13,399 bases of DNA from an uncultured Prevotella sp. (GTDB lineage: Bacteria > Bacteroidota > Bacteroidia > Bacteroidales > Bacteroidaceae), in contig CALIIG010000316.1 in the NCBI GenBank assembly GCA_938018155.1, forward strand, positions 1-13,399, written 5' to 3'. Positions 1-8,500 of the stretch are shown one piece after another. Each line of letters starts with the position of its first letter. The stretch's first letter is position 1. Made by a program: the position numbers and the translations under genes. The notes under the pieces are model-generated. The model ran no database searches. It was given only the letters and a program-made list of their open reading frames with translations, and was not told the origin of the DNA.

Positions 1-170
1 CAACCCGCGAACCATACATTTATATTTACATTGAAAACCATCGAATATGCAAAACCTCTACGCCCTGATGTCTCACACCGCCTTGCTACGATGTATAAAC
101 GTTATTATATATACATAATATATTCACTTTTGTTCTGTTTTGCTTAAAAATTTAATCTTTTTGCTCGTTT

Positions 171-203
171 TTTGTTTCAATCATTAAAATATTGCTATAT
201 TTG
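171..203 (+). promoter_or_regulatory. Predicted promoter of the BspA-like gene
   Basis: TATATTTG at 196-203 is an exact match to the Bacteroidota -7 consensus TAnnTTTG. TTTG at 171-174 can serve as the -33 element, with a 21-base spacer, slightly longer than the usual 19-20. Transcription would begin near 210, giving a leader of about 55 bases before the ATG at 265. This also argues that the in-frame TTG at 172, which lies inside the promoter, is not the start codon. The rest of bases 1-170 is A+T-rich with no gene I can support. Confidence 0.6.
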
Positions 204-264
204 CAAACATATTCTGTTGTTTCTCACATATATCAAAACAGATACCAACTATAAATACTACTTT

Positions 265-2193
265 ATGAAAAAACTTTTACTCTCAATGCTCACATTTGTT
301 GCCGTGACAACAAATGCTCAGGAAACGTTTACAGACGGGTATTTTACCTATACCGTCACAAGTTCTACAACCGTAGAGCTTACCAAACTTGATAGCAAGG
401 TAAAGGGAACGGTTAATATTCCTGACATGGTTATACACGGAGGCATGCACAATTACAGTGTAACTTCGATAGGTGAAAGCGCATGTAAATGGTCTGATGC
501 AACAGCAATCACCATTCCTGAGACCGTCGACTCAATCAAAACATCGGCTTTTTCAGGCTGTAAAATGAAGTCGGTAACGCTTCCTCAGAACCTGCGCTAT
601 ATTGGTCCGTACGCTTTTAGTTCATGCCCGCTGACCTCAATTGATGTCCCTGCAAAGGTAGAGACCATCTCTGACCATGCTTTCTTCGGCAGCAGTTCAA
701 AGCCAACACTCGCCACCGTAACCCTTCACGACGGATTAAAAGCCATTGGAGTAGCTGCCTTTTACGGCTGTGCATTTGAAGAAATTGAGATTCCCGCATC
801 GGTTACAACCATTGGTGGGACTGCGTTCCTGCACTGCAAGAAGCTGAAAAAGGTTGTTTTGCACGATGGATTAATCAGTATAGGGAAAGGAGCCTTTAAC
901 AATTGCCAGCAACTTTCAGACATTACGCTGCCGTCTACATTGAAGTCAATGGACATCGAAGCGTTCTTAAATAACAAGGCTCTCACCAAAATCAACATCC
1001 CTGCAGCACTCGAAGAGATAGGCGAATGCAGCTTTGGGGGCACGGCTCTCACCACCATTACAATTGATCCGGCCAACCAACACTTTGCCCTTAAGGGCGG
1101 GGTGCTATACACCAAGGATTACAAGATTCTGCAACAGGCTCCGGTAAAGGGACTCAAAACGTATGTGGTTGACGACCGCTGCCGCGGCGTTGCAGGCGGT
1201 GCATTCTGGGGAAGCGAAATCGAAAGTATTAAACTGCCCGAGAGTGTTGTTGCCTTCGGCCATAGTGCATTCCTTGGTTCGCAGCTGAAAAGCATTAACT
1301 GGCCCAAACGCTTGAGCTATATTGACGAGCAGGCATTCGCCAATACACAGTTTACCGAGGTTACATTCCCATCAACTGTTTATTATATTGCCGACGGATT
1401 ATTTGCCGGTTGCAAGAACCTTACAAAAGTTACCATACCCTCGGGCGTAACACAGGTTTATGCACATGCCTTTTCAAACTGCACCTCTCTGGCCACTTTT
1501 GTAGCACAAGGCAGCAAGGCACCCGAAATAATGCCCTATTATGAAACATACGATGCACCATTCTACAGCATCGTTTCTCCTGCAACCATCACTGTTCCCA
1601 AAGGTGCAACAGCTTCGTATTCGAAAGCAGGATGGGGCGATTTCTTCAAGTTTGCTGAATCAGCCACAGGTACTCTCACCGTAAAGAAGATGTCGCCGAA
1701 GGACAGTACTACGCTGGGCAAGTATACAAGCTTCTCATTCAGCATTACCTTTAACGAGCCTGTCAAGCTCGTTGAAAACCATCCCGACGTTTATATCCGT
1801 CAGGATGCCAATTACAGTGCAACGTATATCGAGCCTTCCGGCACCCCACAGTGGACGGCAATGATTGAGGGAAGCAATACGCTTACGGTGTTCGGGAACG
1901 ACTATGACGGCTTTATGGATGCCTTCTCATCAAAGAAAGGAAAGATCTATTACGTGAATATCCCTGCCGGCATTGTAAAGGACGATACCGGAGCAGTAAA
2001 CGAACATATTACCATTGTTTGCTACGGACAGGGCACAACAGCCGGTGTTGAGGAAGTTCATGCACAGAACGGTACCGAAAGCAAGGTTGTGGCACGCTAC
2101 AATGTTAGCGGACAGGCTGTAACCGAAGCACAGAAAGGCATACAAATTATTAAGTATGCTGATGGTACAACACGCAAGGTGGTTGTAAAATAA
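265..2193 (+). CDS. BspA-like leucine-rich-repeat surface protein with T9SS-type sorting domain
   Basis: A predicted secreted protein of 642 residues. The ATG at 265 is chosen because it gives a clean signal peptide (residues 1-18, cleavage before Gln19, ...TTNA/Q) and lies below a good promoter; an upstream in-frame TTG would add 31 implausible residues. Residues about 65-410 hold repeated LRR_5/BspA units with the recurring pattern 'I..xAF..C..L..v.lP..l..I'. Residues about 465-590 look like an Ig-like beta-sandwich (SbsA-type). The last about 48 residues (YNVSGQ... KGIQII ... TTRKVVVK) match the style of the type A T9SS C-terminal domain, which in this family directs export through the outer membrane and anchoring at the surface. 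BspA relatives in oral and gut Bacteroidota bind host matrix proteins or other bacteria; the ligand here cannot be inferred. The PKD-domain gene follows 136 bases downstream on the same strand. Confidence 0.88.
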   Translation: MKKLLLSMLTFVAVTTNAQETFTDGYFTYTVTSSTTVELTKLDSKVKGTVNIPDMVIHGGMHNYSVTSIGESACKWSDATAITIPETVDSIKTSAFSGCKMKSVTLPQNLRYIGPYAFSSCPLTSIDVPAKVETISDHAFFGSSSKPTLATVTLHDGLKAIGVAAFYGCAFEEIEIPASVTTIGGTAFLHCKKLKKVVLHDGLISIGKGAFNNCQQLSDITLPSTLKSMDIEAFLNNKALTKINIPAALEEIGECSFGGTALTTITIDPANQHFALKGGVLYTKDYKILQQAPVKGLKTYVVDDRCRGVAGGAFWGSEIESIKLPESVVAFGHSAFLGSQLKSINWPKRLSYIDEQAFANTQFTEVTFPSTVYYIADGLFAGCKNLTKVTIPSGVTQVYAHAFSNCTSLATFVAQGSKAPEIMPYYETYDAPFYSIVSPATITVPKGATASYSKAGWGDFFKFAESATGTLTVKKMSPKDSTTLGKYTSFSFSITFNEPVKLVENHPDVYIRQDANYSATYIEPSGTPQWTAMIEGSNTLTVFGNDYDGFMDAFSSKKGKIYYVNIPAGIVKDDTGAVNEHITIVCYGQGTTAGVEEVHAQNGTESKVVARYNVSGQAVTEAQKGIQIIKYADGTTRKVVVK

Positions 2194-2216
2194 GTCCCTT
2201 TTTATCCCAATTATCC

Positions 2217-2293
2217 GGCCTGCAGGAATAAACTTTCCGTAAAGTTTGCGAATACTTATCACAGGAACAACGGTATGTTTATTCCGGCAGGGC
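2217..2293 (+). terminator. Long-armed stem-loop in the spacer between the two T9SS cargo genes
   Basis: Arms 2217-2232 (GGCCTGCAGGAATAAA) and 2278-2293 (TTTATTCCGGCAGGGC) pair at 14 of 16 positions across a 45-base loop and are followed by TTGTTTTT. The loop region has a second perfect 7-bp hairpin, AAACTTT (2230-2236) with AAAGTTT (2241-2247), which shares three bases with the left arm, so the two cannot both form completely. It may be a terminator for the BspA-like gene or a structured leader of the next gene. The long loop makes a simple intrinsic terminator less certain. Confidence 0.4.
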
Positions 2294-2329
2294 TTGTTTT
2301 TCCCATTCATTTCTAAAAATATTACCATT

Positions 2330-4184
2330 ATGAAGAAGAAAACATTGTTTCTTGCTCTCTCGCTCTCTCTTCTTTCATGTGTCCCGGCTGCTGCGCAGAT
2401 GCAGGCCTCTTTTACCGCTGACGAGGCCATGACAACGTATTACAGCCAGGGTTGGGACAGCGTAAAAGCTGTTAAATACCCGCACAAACAAATCGAATTC
2501 ATGGCGTTTTCTTAAAACGTCGCTTTATCAAGGACAGCAGCCTTTCAGTAGTATTGACCCTACAAGCAAATACTCGCTAAGCATTAAGTATGATGCAAAA
2601 AACTATCAGGACGAGCGCGCTACATCGCCCGATATTGAAGTTAAGCCCAATACGCAAGTTGAATATTATGCGCTTTTCTGTGCCGTCTGGCTCATAAACG
2701 CCAACTGGACATTGTCTGTTATTGACGTCGAAAAGCAAGATACCACATTGCTTACCAATGGTTTTATGTGGTCACAGGACAATGCTTTCACCGGCCCGAG
2801 CTGGGTAAAGTTTACGTACAACCTCGATAAGTGGGCGGGAAAGACATGCCGTTTCGAATTCAGATACAAAGGGAAGGAAGGCGACAATGTTCAAATTGAC
2901 GGTTTCAAACTTCGTCAAAAGGATACCTCAGCATCAGCCACCATCCATATTAATCAGGGCGATGCCGTGCATTTCTTAGATACATCAACGGGCAATCCTA
3001 CACATTGGGCATGGGCTTTCGAAGGCGGAACTCCTTCTACATCCTCCGAACAGAACCCCGTTATTACCTACAACCATACAGGTTTGCACAAGGTGAAACT
3101 TACTGTAAGCAACAGCGACGGCTCGTCTACAGCCGAACGTGAAGGCTTTATCACCGTCAGGGCACAGGCTCCAACGGCTCTTGCCGAACTGCCCACAGCG
3201 GGATACATGTCGCCCTGGGTAGCAACTTTCATCCCTTTAAACACATCTGTACAGTTCAAAGACCAGTCAAAGGGATTCCCTAACGCCTGGAGATGGACAT
3301 TTGAAGGCGGCACTCCGGCAACGTCTACCGAACAAAACCCCACTGTTTCGTACACCAAAAGCGGACTTTACGGCTATACGCTCGACGTGGATAATAGCGT
3401 AGGTACGAGCCACGACTTTATGGTGAAGGCTATTCAGGTGGGTGGAAGTCAGGATATTTGGAACATAGGACTCGACGAATACAACAAACTCGGCACCATC
3501 TCCTTAGGCTTTTATGGCTACTATGGAGGCTCGAACTGGATGGGAATGGTTAAATTTGCCGAGGCTTTCAACAAGCCGCTCGCTCCTGCAACGGTTGACA
3601 GCGTCTCCATTTATTTCGATAAGACAACAACTGTTACGCCCGATACGCTCATCACGGTTTCTATTTGTATGGCCGATGCCAACGGTAAACCGGATGCTGA
3701 ACTGGCTTCTGCCAGCATCAAGGCATCAGAATTGGCCTACGATAAAGACAAAATTGTAGCTACAAAGCTTGCTCTCGATCAGCCTGCAAAGGTTAATGCT
3801 CCCTTCTTTGTGGTTATATCCGGAATACCTAACAAAACAACCGGTGGCGGAAGTGACGATATTTCTATCCTGAGTGTACTGCGTAAGGACGGAGGAAAAA
3901 CAACAACCTGGCACCTGTTGGAGGAGTGGGACAAGGACAACAAACCCACAGGAAAACTAGATTGGATCAAAAACACCGACTCTCCAGTGTCTCTTGCTGT
4001 TACCGCTCACCTGAAATACGATGAACAAACCAGCCAGGGCATAGCAACAGTTAGCAGCGAAACAAAGACAAAAGGGGTACCGGCTGCCATATATTCTGTT
4101 GACGGAGTGCGCCGTCAGGCCCTGTCTCACGGTATTAATATTGTAAGAACAGGCAAGGGCGATGCAAAGAAAATCATGAAATAA
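2330..4184 (+). pseudogene. PKD-domain adhesin-like T9SS cargo protein, frameshifted
   Basis: The first frame (2330-2515, 61 residues) encodes a signal peptide ending ...PAAA/Q and the sequence starting QMQASFTADEAM, then stops. The remainder is open in another frame from 2466 to 4184. Joined by a one-base correction, the product would be 617 residues: signal peptide 1-24; an adhesin-like 'choice-of-anchor J' beta-sandwich at about 25-195 (WRF... SIDPTSKYSLSIKYD ... ATSPDIEVKP ... GDNVQIDGFKL); PKD domain 1 at about 204-277 and PKD domain 2 at about 299-370, both with the W.W.FEGGTP.TS.EQNP hallmark; a further beta-rich module; and a C-terminal T9SS-like sorting tail (about 570-617, AIYSVDGVRR... 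GINIVRT ... KKIMK). The downstream frame alone (for example from TTG 2712, 490 residues) lacks a signal peptide and could not be exported. The intact protein was probably a surface adhesin or carbohydrate-binding protein. LLSC at residues 17-20 could be read as a weak lipobox, but signal peptidase I fits better. Confidence 0.8.
2466..2512 (+). other. Interval that must contain the +1 frameshift
   Basis: The N-terminal frame stops at 2513-2515 and the downstream frame is first open after a stop at 2463-2465, so the shift lies between. Removing one C from CCC at 2479-2481 gives K-Y-R-T-N-K-S-N-S-W-R-F, which reads smoothly into the downstream adhesin-like sequence. This is the most likely site. 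It may be a genuine mutation, a phase-variable slip or a sequencing or assembly error. Confidence 0.7.
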
Positions 4185-4264
4185 AGTCTGAACGTACTAA
4201 TCCATTCGCCATTTTCATCTTTACAGACAAGAGGAAAATCCTGCGAATTTAAACATACACGCAA

Positions 4265-4304
4265 GAGGTCATCTGCACAATTGTTGCAGATGACCTCCTG
4301 CCTT
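4265..4304 (+). terminator. Hairpin terminator after the PKD-domain gene
   Basis: Perfect 13-bp inverted repeat GAGGTCATCTGCA (4265-4277) and TGCAGATGACCTC (4285-4297) with a 7-base loop, followed by CTGCCTTTT. It lies 81 bases after the stop at 4184. The T-run is short, but stem strength and position support a terminator. Confidence 0.7.
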
Positions 4305-4500
4305 TTACCACCCTGTTACAGTTATCTATCGGCCGATACCCCAATACAGTATATAAAACCTGTGGAAGAAAAAATAAAAATATAACACATTGTTGTCAGT
4401 ATATCTTCATTAACCTCTTGCAAAAGCAGCGTCATACGCTATAAAAATTTTTGAAATATTTAAGGTATATGCTTGTATATATCAAATTTTTACCCTATTA

Positions 4501-4529
4501 TTGCAAGTGAAGTACAATCAAATAGTTTG
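4501..4529 (+). promoter_or_regulatory. Possible promoter of the outer-membrane barrel gene
   Basis: TTG (4501-4503), a 19-base spacer, then TAGTTTG (4523-4529) resembles the Bacteroidota TTTG-N19-TAnnTTTG promoter but lacks one base in the -7 element. It would give a leader of roughly 120 bases before 4658. Confidence 0.35.
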
Positions 4530-4657
4530 CAGCACACACCGTTATGCTGCCAAAAGGTCAATTAAATATACCTTTTAGCCTGATGACTACCATTGTAAAA
4601 AACAAAAAAAATATATTACTTTCCTTTCACTTTTCATTATTCAAACACTAAAGCAAA

Positions 4658-5416
4658 ATGTCAATGAAAACAAAAATCAAACTATTAATCTTACTACTGT
4701 GCATACTGGCAATGCCTGCTTCTGCACAAGAAAACATCAAAAAGTTTGGAATCGGACTGGGATATCACAGTGCGTCCATTGTTGGTGACAGCGTGCGTCC
4801 CTTTGACATCTCGTTCCGTTATCGTATCAACGAGCGGCACACGCTTACGCTATATGCCCCACTGTGGATTAAAAACGACAAAGAAGTTGAGCCGAAAAAT
4901 TACGAAGTTCCTTCGTATGCCCGGAAAGAAGATATGGAAAAGCACAAGGCTACTACGAAACATTTCCTCTGGGGTGTTGGCATAGCATACGACTATTCAT
5001 TCTATCAACTCTCACATTTTGCGTTCTTTGCAGGGGCTAAAATTGATTATCAGGAATACAAAGATCGAAACGATTTGCAATATGTTTCGTACACACTGCT
5101 CCACGAAGTACACGGAAGAGACTACGAATATGGTGATTTTCGCGTAGAAGAGGTAACACTATACGATTGGAATCGTGCCCGCGCCCTTAGTCTTACTCCC
5201 AATGCCGGCGTCCGCTTTACAACGTCAAGACTCTCCGTAGAAGGTGCTTTTAATCTCGCCATTTCAAGATTAATTAGAAAAGCTTATGGCTTTTCAATAT
5301 GGAAAGAAAGACCATATGGCGTATGTACAACATTGGAAGAAAATCACAGTGACAAACATAGATCAGAATATTTTATCCGTCCTGAACTCTCCATTAATAT
5401 GTATTATTATTTTTAA
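4658..5416 (+). CDS. Predicted small outer-membrane beta-barrel protein, function unknown
   Basis: A 252-residue protein; ATG at 4664 (MKTKIK...) is an equally possible start two codons in. Residues 1-23 form a signal peptide with cleavage after PASA before Gln24. The mature part has no predicted helix-rich domain but many short stretches of alternating polar and hydrophobic/aromatic residues, such as FGIGLGYHSAS, FDISFRYRI, HTLTLYAPLWI, FLWGVGIAYDYSF, FAFFAGAKIDY, LTPNAGVRFTT and FIRPELSINMYYYF. It ends in an aromatic residue (Phe252), as expected for barrels handled by the BAM machinery. Size fits an 8-10-strand barrel. The family and substrate are not recognisable by eye. It appears monocistronic: a terminator lies before it and a strong hairpin after it. 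Confidence 0.75.
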   Translation: MSMKTKIKLLILLLCILAMPASAQENIKKFGIGLGYHSASIVGDSVRPFDISFRYRINERHTLTLYAPLWIKNDKEVEPKNYEVPSYARKEDMEKHKATTKHFLWGVGIAYDYSFYQLSHFAFFAGAKIDYQEYKDRNDLQYVSYTLLHEVHGRDYEYGDFRVEEVTLYDWNRARALSLTPNAGVRFTTSRLSVEGAFNLAISRLIRKAYGFSIWKERPYGVCTTLEENHSDKHRSEYFIRPELSINMYYYF

Positions 5417-5514
5417 ATCACAAAAATGGATAATGATTTAAAAGCTAAGGGACGTAATATTTGGTTGTTGTTTTCATTTGTATAACCTTATTTGCATGCA
5501 GACTTTGCTCACAA

Positions 5515-5550
5515 TATCGGCCCCGTATGCACATGCTTACGGGGCCGATA
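5515..5550. terminator. Bidirectional hairpin terminator between convergent genes
   Basis: Perfect 13-bp G+C-rich stem TATCGGCCCCGTA (5515-5527) and TACGGGGCCGATA (5538-5550) with a 10-base loop. It sits between the barrel gene (+, ends 5416) and mfd (-, ends 5586), 35 bases past the mfd stop. Neither side has a good T-run, so its termination strength is uncertain, but the position between converging genes fits a shared terminator. Confidence 0.65.
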
Positions 5551-5585
5551 CAATAAGAATACAAAGCTATGATTATGGCGATGGC

Positions 5586-8500
5586 TTATTTCATCGCTTT
5601 CATCACATGCACAGCTTCGCTTACTGACGGCACGCTGGCTATTTTAATCAAACGGTGTCCGTGGCTATCTTTAAAGTTACAACGACGTGGATTATCCATC
5701 ACATAACGAATAATGTCGCCGAAAATTTTGCTTTGGTAGAACGGACTATTGGGGTTTGATACAAACTGAAGCGTCATAACCCCCTGCTTCAATATCACCT
5801 TTTCACACCCTAAATGTTTGCCAATGTGGCGCAATACGACAACTTGCATCAGCTCTTCGCCCTCAGGGGGCACCGGACCAAAGCGGTCAACCAGACGCTT
5901 ACGGTAAGCAACGAGGTCGTCTTCACGCTCAATGTTGTCGAGTTCACGATACAGCAACATGCGCTCGCTGCTGCCAGGCACATAGGTTTCGGAAAAATAC
6001 ATTTCGAGATCGCTCTCTACGGCACAGTCTTCCACGAACATATCGCCCGTTAATTCACGCCCCTGCTCTTCATCATCTGCATATAAATCGCTGAACTCAT
6101 CGTTCTTAAGTTCGGTAACAGCCTGGCTAAGAATTTTCTGATATGTTTCATATCCCAGATCCTCCATAAAGCCACTTTGCTCTGATCCCAGCAGATTTCC
6201 TGCACCTCTTATGTCCAAATCCTGCATGGCAAGGTTGAAACCACTACCCAAATCAGAGAAAGTCTCCAGTGCTTCCAGACGCCGGCGGGCGTCAACGGTG
6301 AGCACACTCTTTGGCGGTGCCAACAGATAGCAGAAGGCTTTACGGTTGCTTCGCCCCACGCGTCCGCGCATCTGATGGAGGTCCGACAGCCCAAAGTAGT
6401 GAGCATCATTAATGATAATGGTGTTCGCGTTGGGAATATCGATGCCGTTTTCCACAATGGTTGTTGAAAGCAATACGTCGTAATCGTAATTGATGAAGCC
6501 CATAATTACCTTCTCAAGCTCATCGGGAGGCATCTGCCCGTGGCCGATAGCCACACGACAATCGGGCACATATTTGCGTATAAGGTCGGCTATTTCCGGC
6601 AGGTTTGCGATGCGGTCGTTGACAAAAAACACCTGTCCGTTGCGGCTCATCTCAAAGTTTATCGCATCGGCTATTACCTCGTGGCCAGAGGTGCACAGCT
6701 CGGTGTGGATAGGATAACGGTTGGGAGGTGGTGTGCGCATGATGCTCATATCGCGCGCGCCCATCAGTGAGAACTGCAGTGTACGCGGTATAGGCGTGGC
6801 CGACATGGTGAGCGTGTCGACGTTTGTCTTCATTTTCCTGAGTTTTTCCTTGGTTGAAACGCCGAACTTTTGCTCCTCATCTATAATCAACAAGCCCAGA
6901 TCGTGCCACTTTACAGCCTTGCCAAGCAACTTGTGCGTGCCGATAATGATATCAATTTTGCCCGTTTCGAGATCGTCAAGCACCTGTCGGGTCTGTGCGG
7001 CAGTGCGCGCACGGGAAAGATAATCAACCCTTACGGGAAAGTTTTTCAATCGCGATTTGAACGTTTGATAATGCTGATAGGCCAGCACCGTCGTAGGAAC
7101 CAGCACGGCTACCTGCTTGGAATCGCAGGCCGCTTTGAAAGCAGCGCGCACGGCTACTTCCGTTTTGCCGAAGCCTACATCGCCACAAATCAGGCGGTCC
7201 ATGGGCTGAGCACGCTCCATATCAGCTTTAACGTCCTGAGTAGACTTCAATTGATCGGGTGTGTCTTCATAGAGAAAGCCCGCCTCTAACTCGTGTTGCA
7301 TGAAATTATCAGGCGAGAAAGCATAGCCCTTTTCGTGCCTACGACGGGCATAAAGGCGTATCAAGTCGCGCGCAATATCCTTAATTTTCTTCTTCGTTCG
7401 CTCCTTCAGGCGTTCCCATGCGCCCGTACCAAGCGTGCTTAAACGTGGTTCTTCGCCTGTGTCGCCACTGCGATACTTCGATATTTTGTACAGCGAGTGG
7501 ATGGAAACATCCACTTTATCGTTGTTCTGATAGATAATACGTATCACCTCCTGGTATTGCATCTGCCCGTCGGCATTAGCTTTTCCCTGCACGGGAACAC
7601 GCACCAGACCGCCGAATTTGCCTATACCAAAATCGACATGCACAATGAAATCGCCCGGCTCCATTTCCTGCAGTTCCTTCATGGTGAGCGCAATCTTCCC
7701 CGAACGAGCACGGTCGCTCTTGAGATTATACTTGTGGAAGCGGTCGAATATCTGGTGATCGGTAAAGAAACACACCCGTAAATCGTCATCGGTAAAACCC
7801 TCATGAAGGGTTTTATCAACTGGTGTGAAGGTTATTTTTGAGCGTTGTGCATTGTTCCCTGCACGCTCGGGGTCGGCCCCTACTTCGTCAAAGATGGCCT
7901 TTAACCGCTGTTGTTGTTTGGCACTATCAGCCAAAATATACAGGTGATAGCCCCGCAAGAGATAGTCATCAAGTGATTGTCGCAACAAGGTGAAATTTTT
8001 ATGAAAGAGCGGTTGCGGCGTAATATGAAAAACTATTGTGGCTTGTGGCTGGGATGACGCACGGTTACCGTACTCGATTATGCGCAGACGGGCCACGTCG
8101 TTACCGAATTGTGTGGGCCGACAAAGAATATTATCGCGCGTCATTTCCTGCCTTATCTGCTCCTGTTGAAGCTCGGTAGCATTGCCGAGACGCTCGGTCA
8201 TGGCCTGCGTTGAAAATCCTTCGTTATAGGTTTTGCACAGTGTATCGTATACAAAGGCAGGGTCGCGCATCACCAATAAGGTGCTGTCGGGGACAAATTG
8301 CAGGAACGGAACCTTGTTGGTTTGTGAGGAAGCCAGCTCCGGAACAATCTCTATCTGTCCCAGACGACCCTTTGAAAGCTGGTCCTCCACGGTGAAAGTG
8401 CGTATTGTATCAATCTCATTTCCAAAGAAATCAATACGAAAAGGCAGTTCGCTTGAGAACGAATAGACATCAAGAATACTGCCACGAAGCGCAAACTGTC

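Larger units (their letters stand above)
4185..4657. other. 473-base spacer without a supported gene
   Basis: It is A+T-rich and holds the hairpin terminator (4265-4304), a perfect 12-bp palindrome TATCGGCCGATA (4327-4338), a small AGCGT/ACGCT stem (4428-4440) followed by an A/T run, and a promoter-like element (4501-4529). A 6-bp stem GCAGCA (4529-4534)/TGCTGC (4545-4550) sits near the expected transcription start. No ORF of credible composition is seen. Confidence 0.6.

Noticed and set aside
1..147. Frame open from the left edge to a TAA at 145-147 (48 codons), which might be the 3' end of an upstream gene
   Set aside because: Its second half is low-complexity Tyr/Ile-rich sequence from A+T-rich DNA. 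Frame 3 and the minus strand are also open for short stretches, and nothing is recognisable.
172..264. N-terminal extension of the BspA-like gene from an in-frame TTG
   Set aside because: It overlaps the best promoter match in the window and would bury the clean signal peptide that begins at 265.
265..1500. Internal repeats of the BspA-like gene as a possible DNA repeat array or CRISPR
   Set aside because: The periodicity is at the protein level (LRR_5 units) with diverged DNA; there are no identical repeats with spacers.
2274..2281. TATGTTTA as a -7 element for the PKD-domain gene
   Set aside because: The last base mismatches the consensus and the nearest TTTG (2245-2248) is 25 bases away, too far for a -33 element.
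5426..5485. 19-codon ORF MDNDLKAKGRNIWLLFSFV just after the barrel gene
   Set aside because: It has a start codon and a hydrophobic end but is too short to support without homologues; it may be a remnant or chance.
6870..7289. 139-codon ORF on the plus strand
   Set aside because: It lies wholly antisense to the helicase core of mfd, whose conserved motifs explain the open frame.
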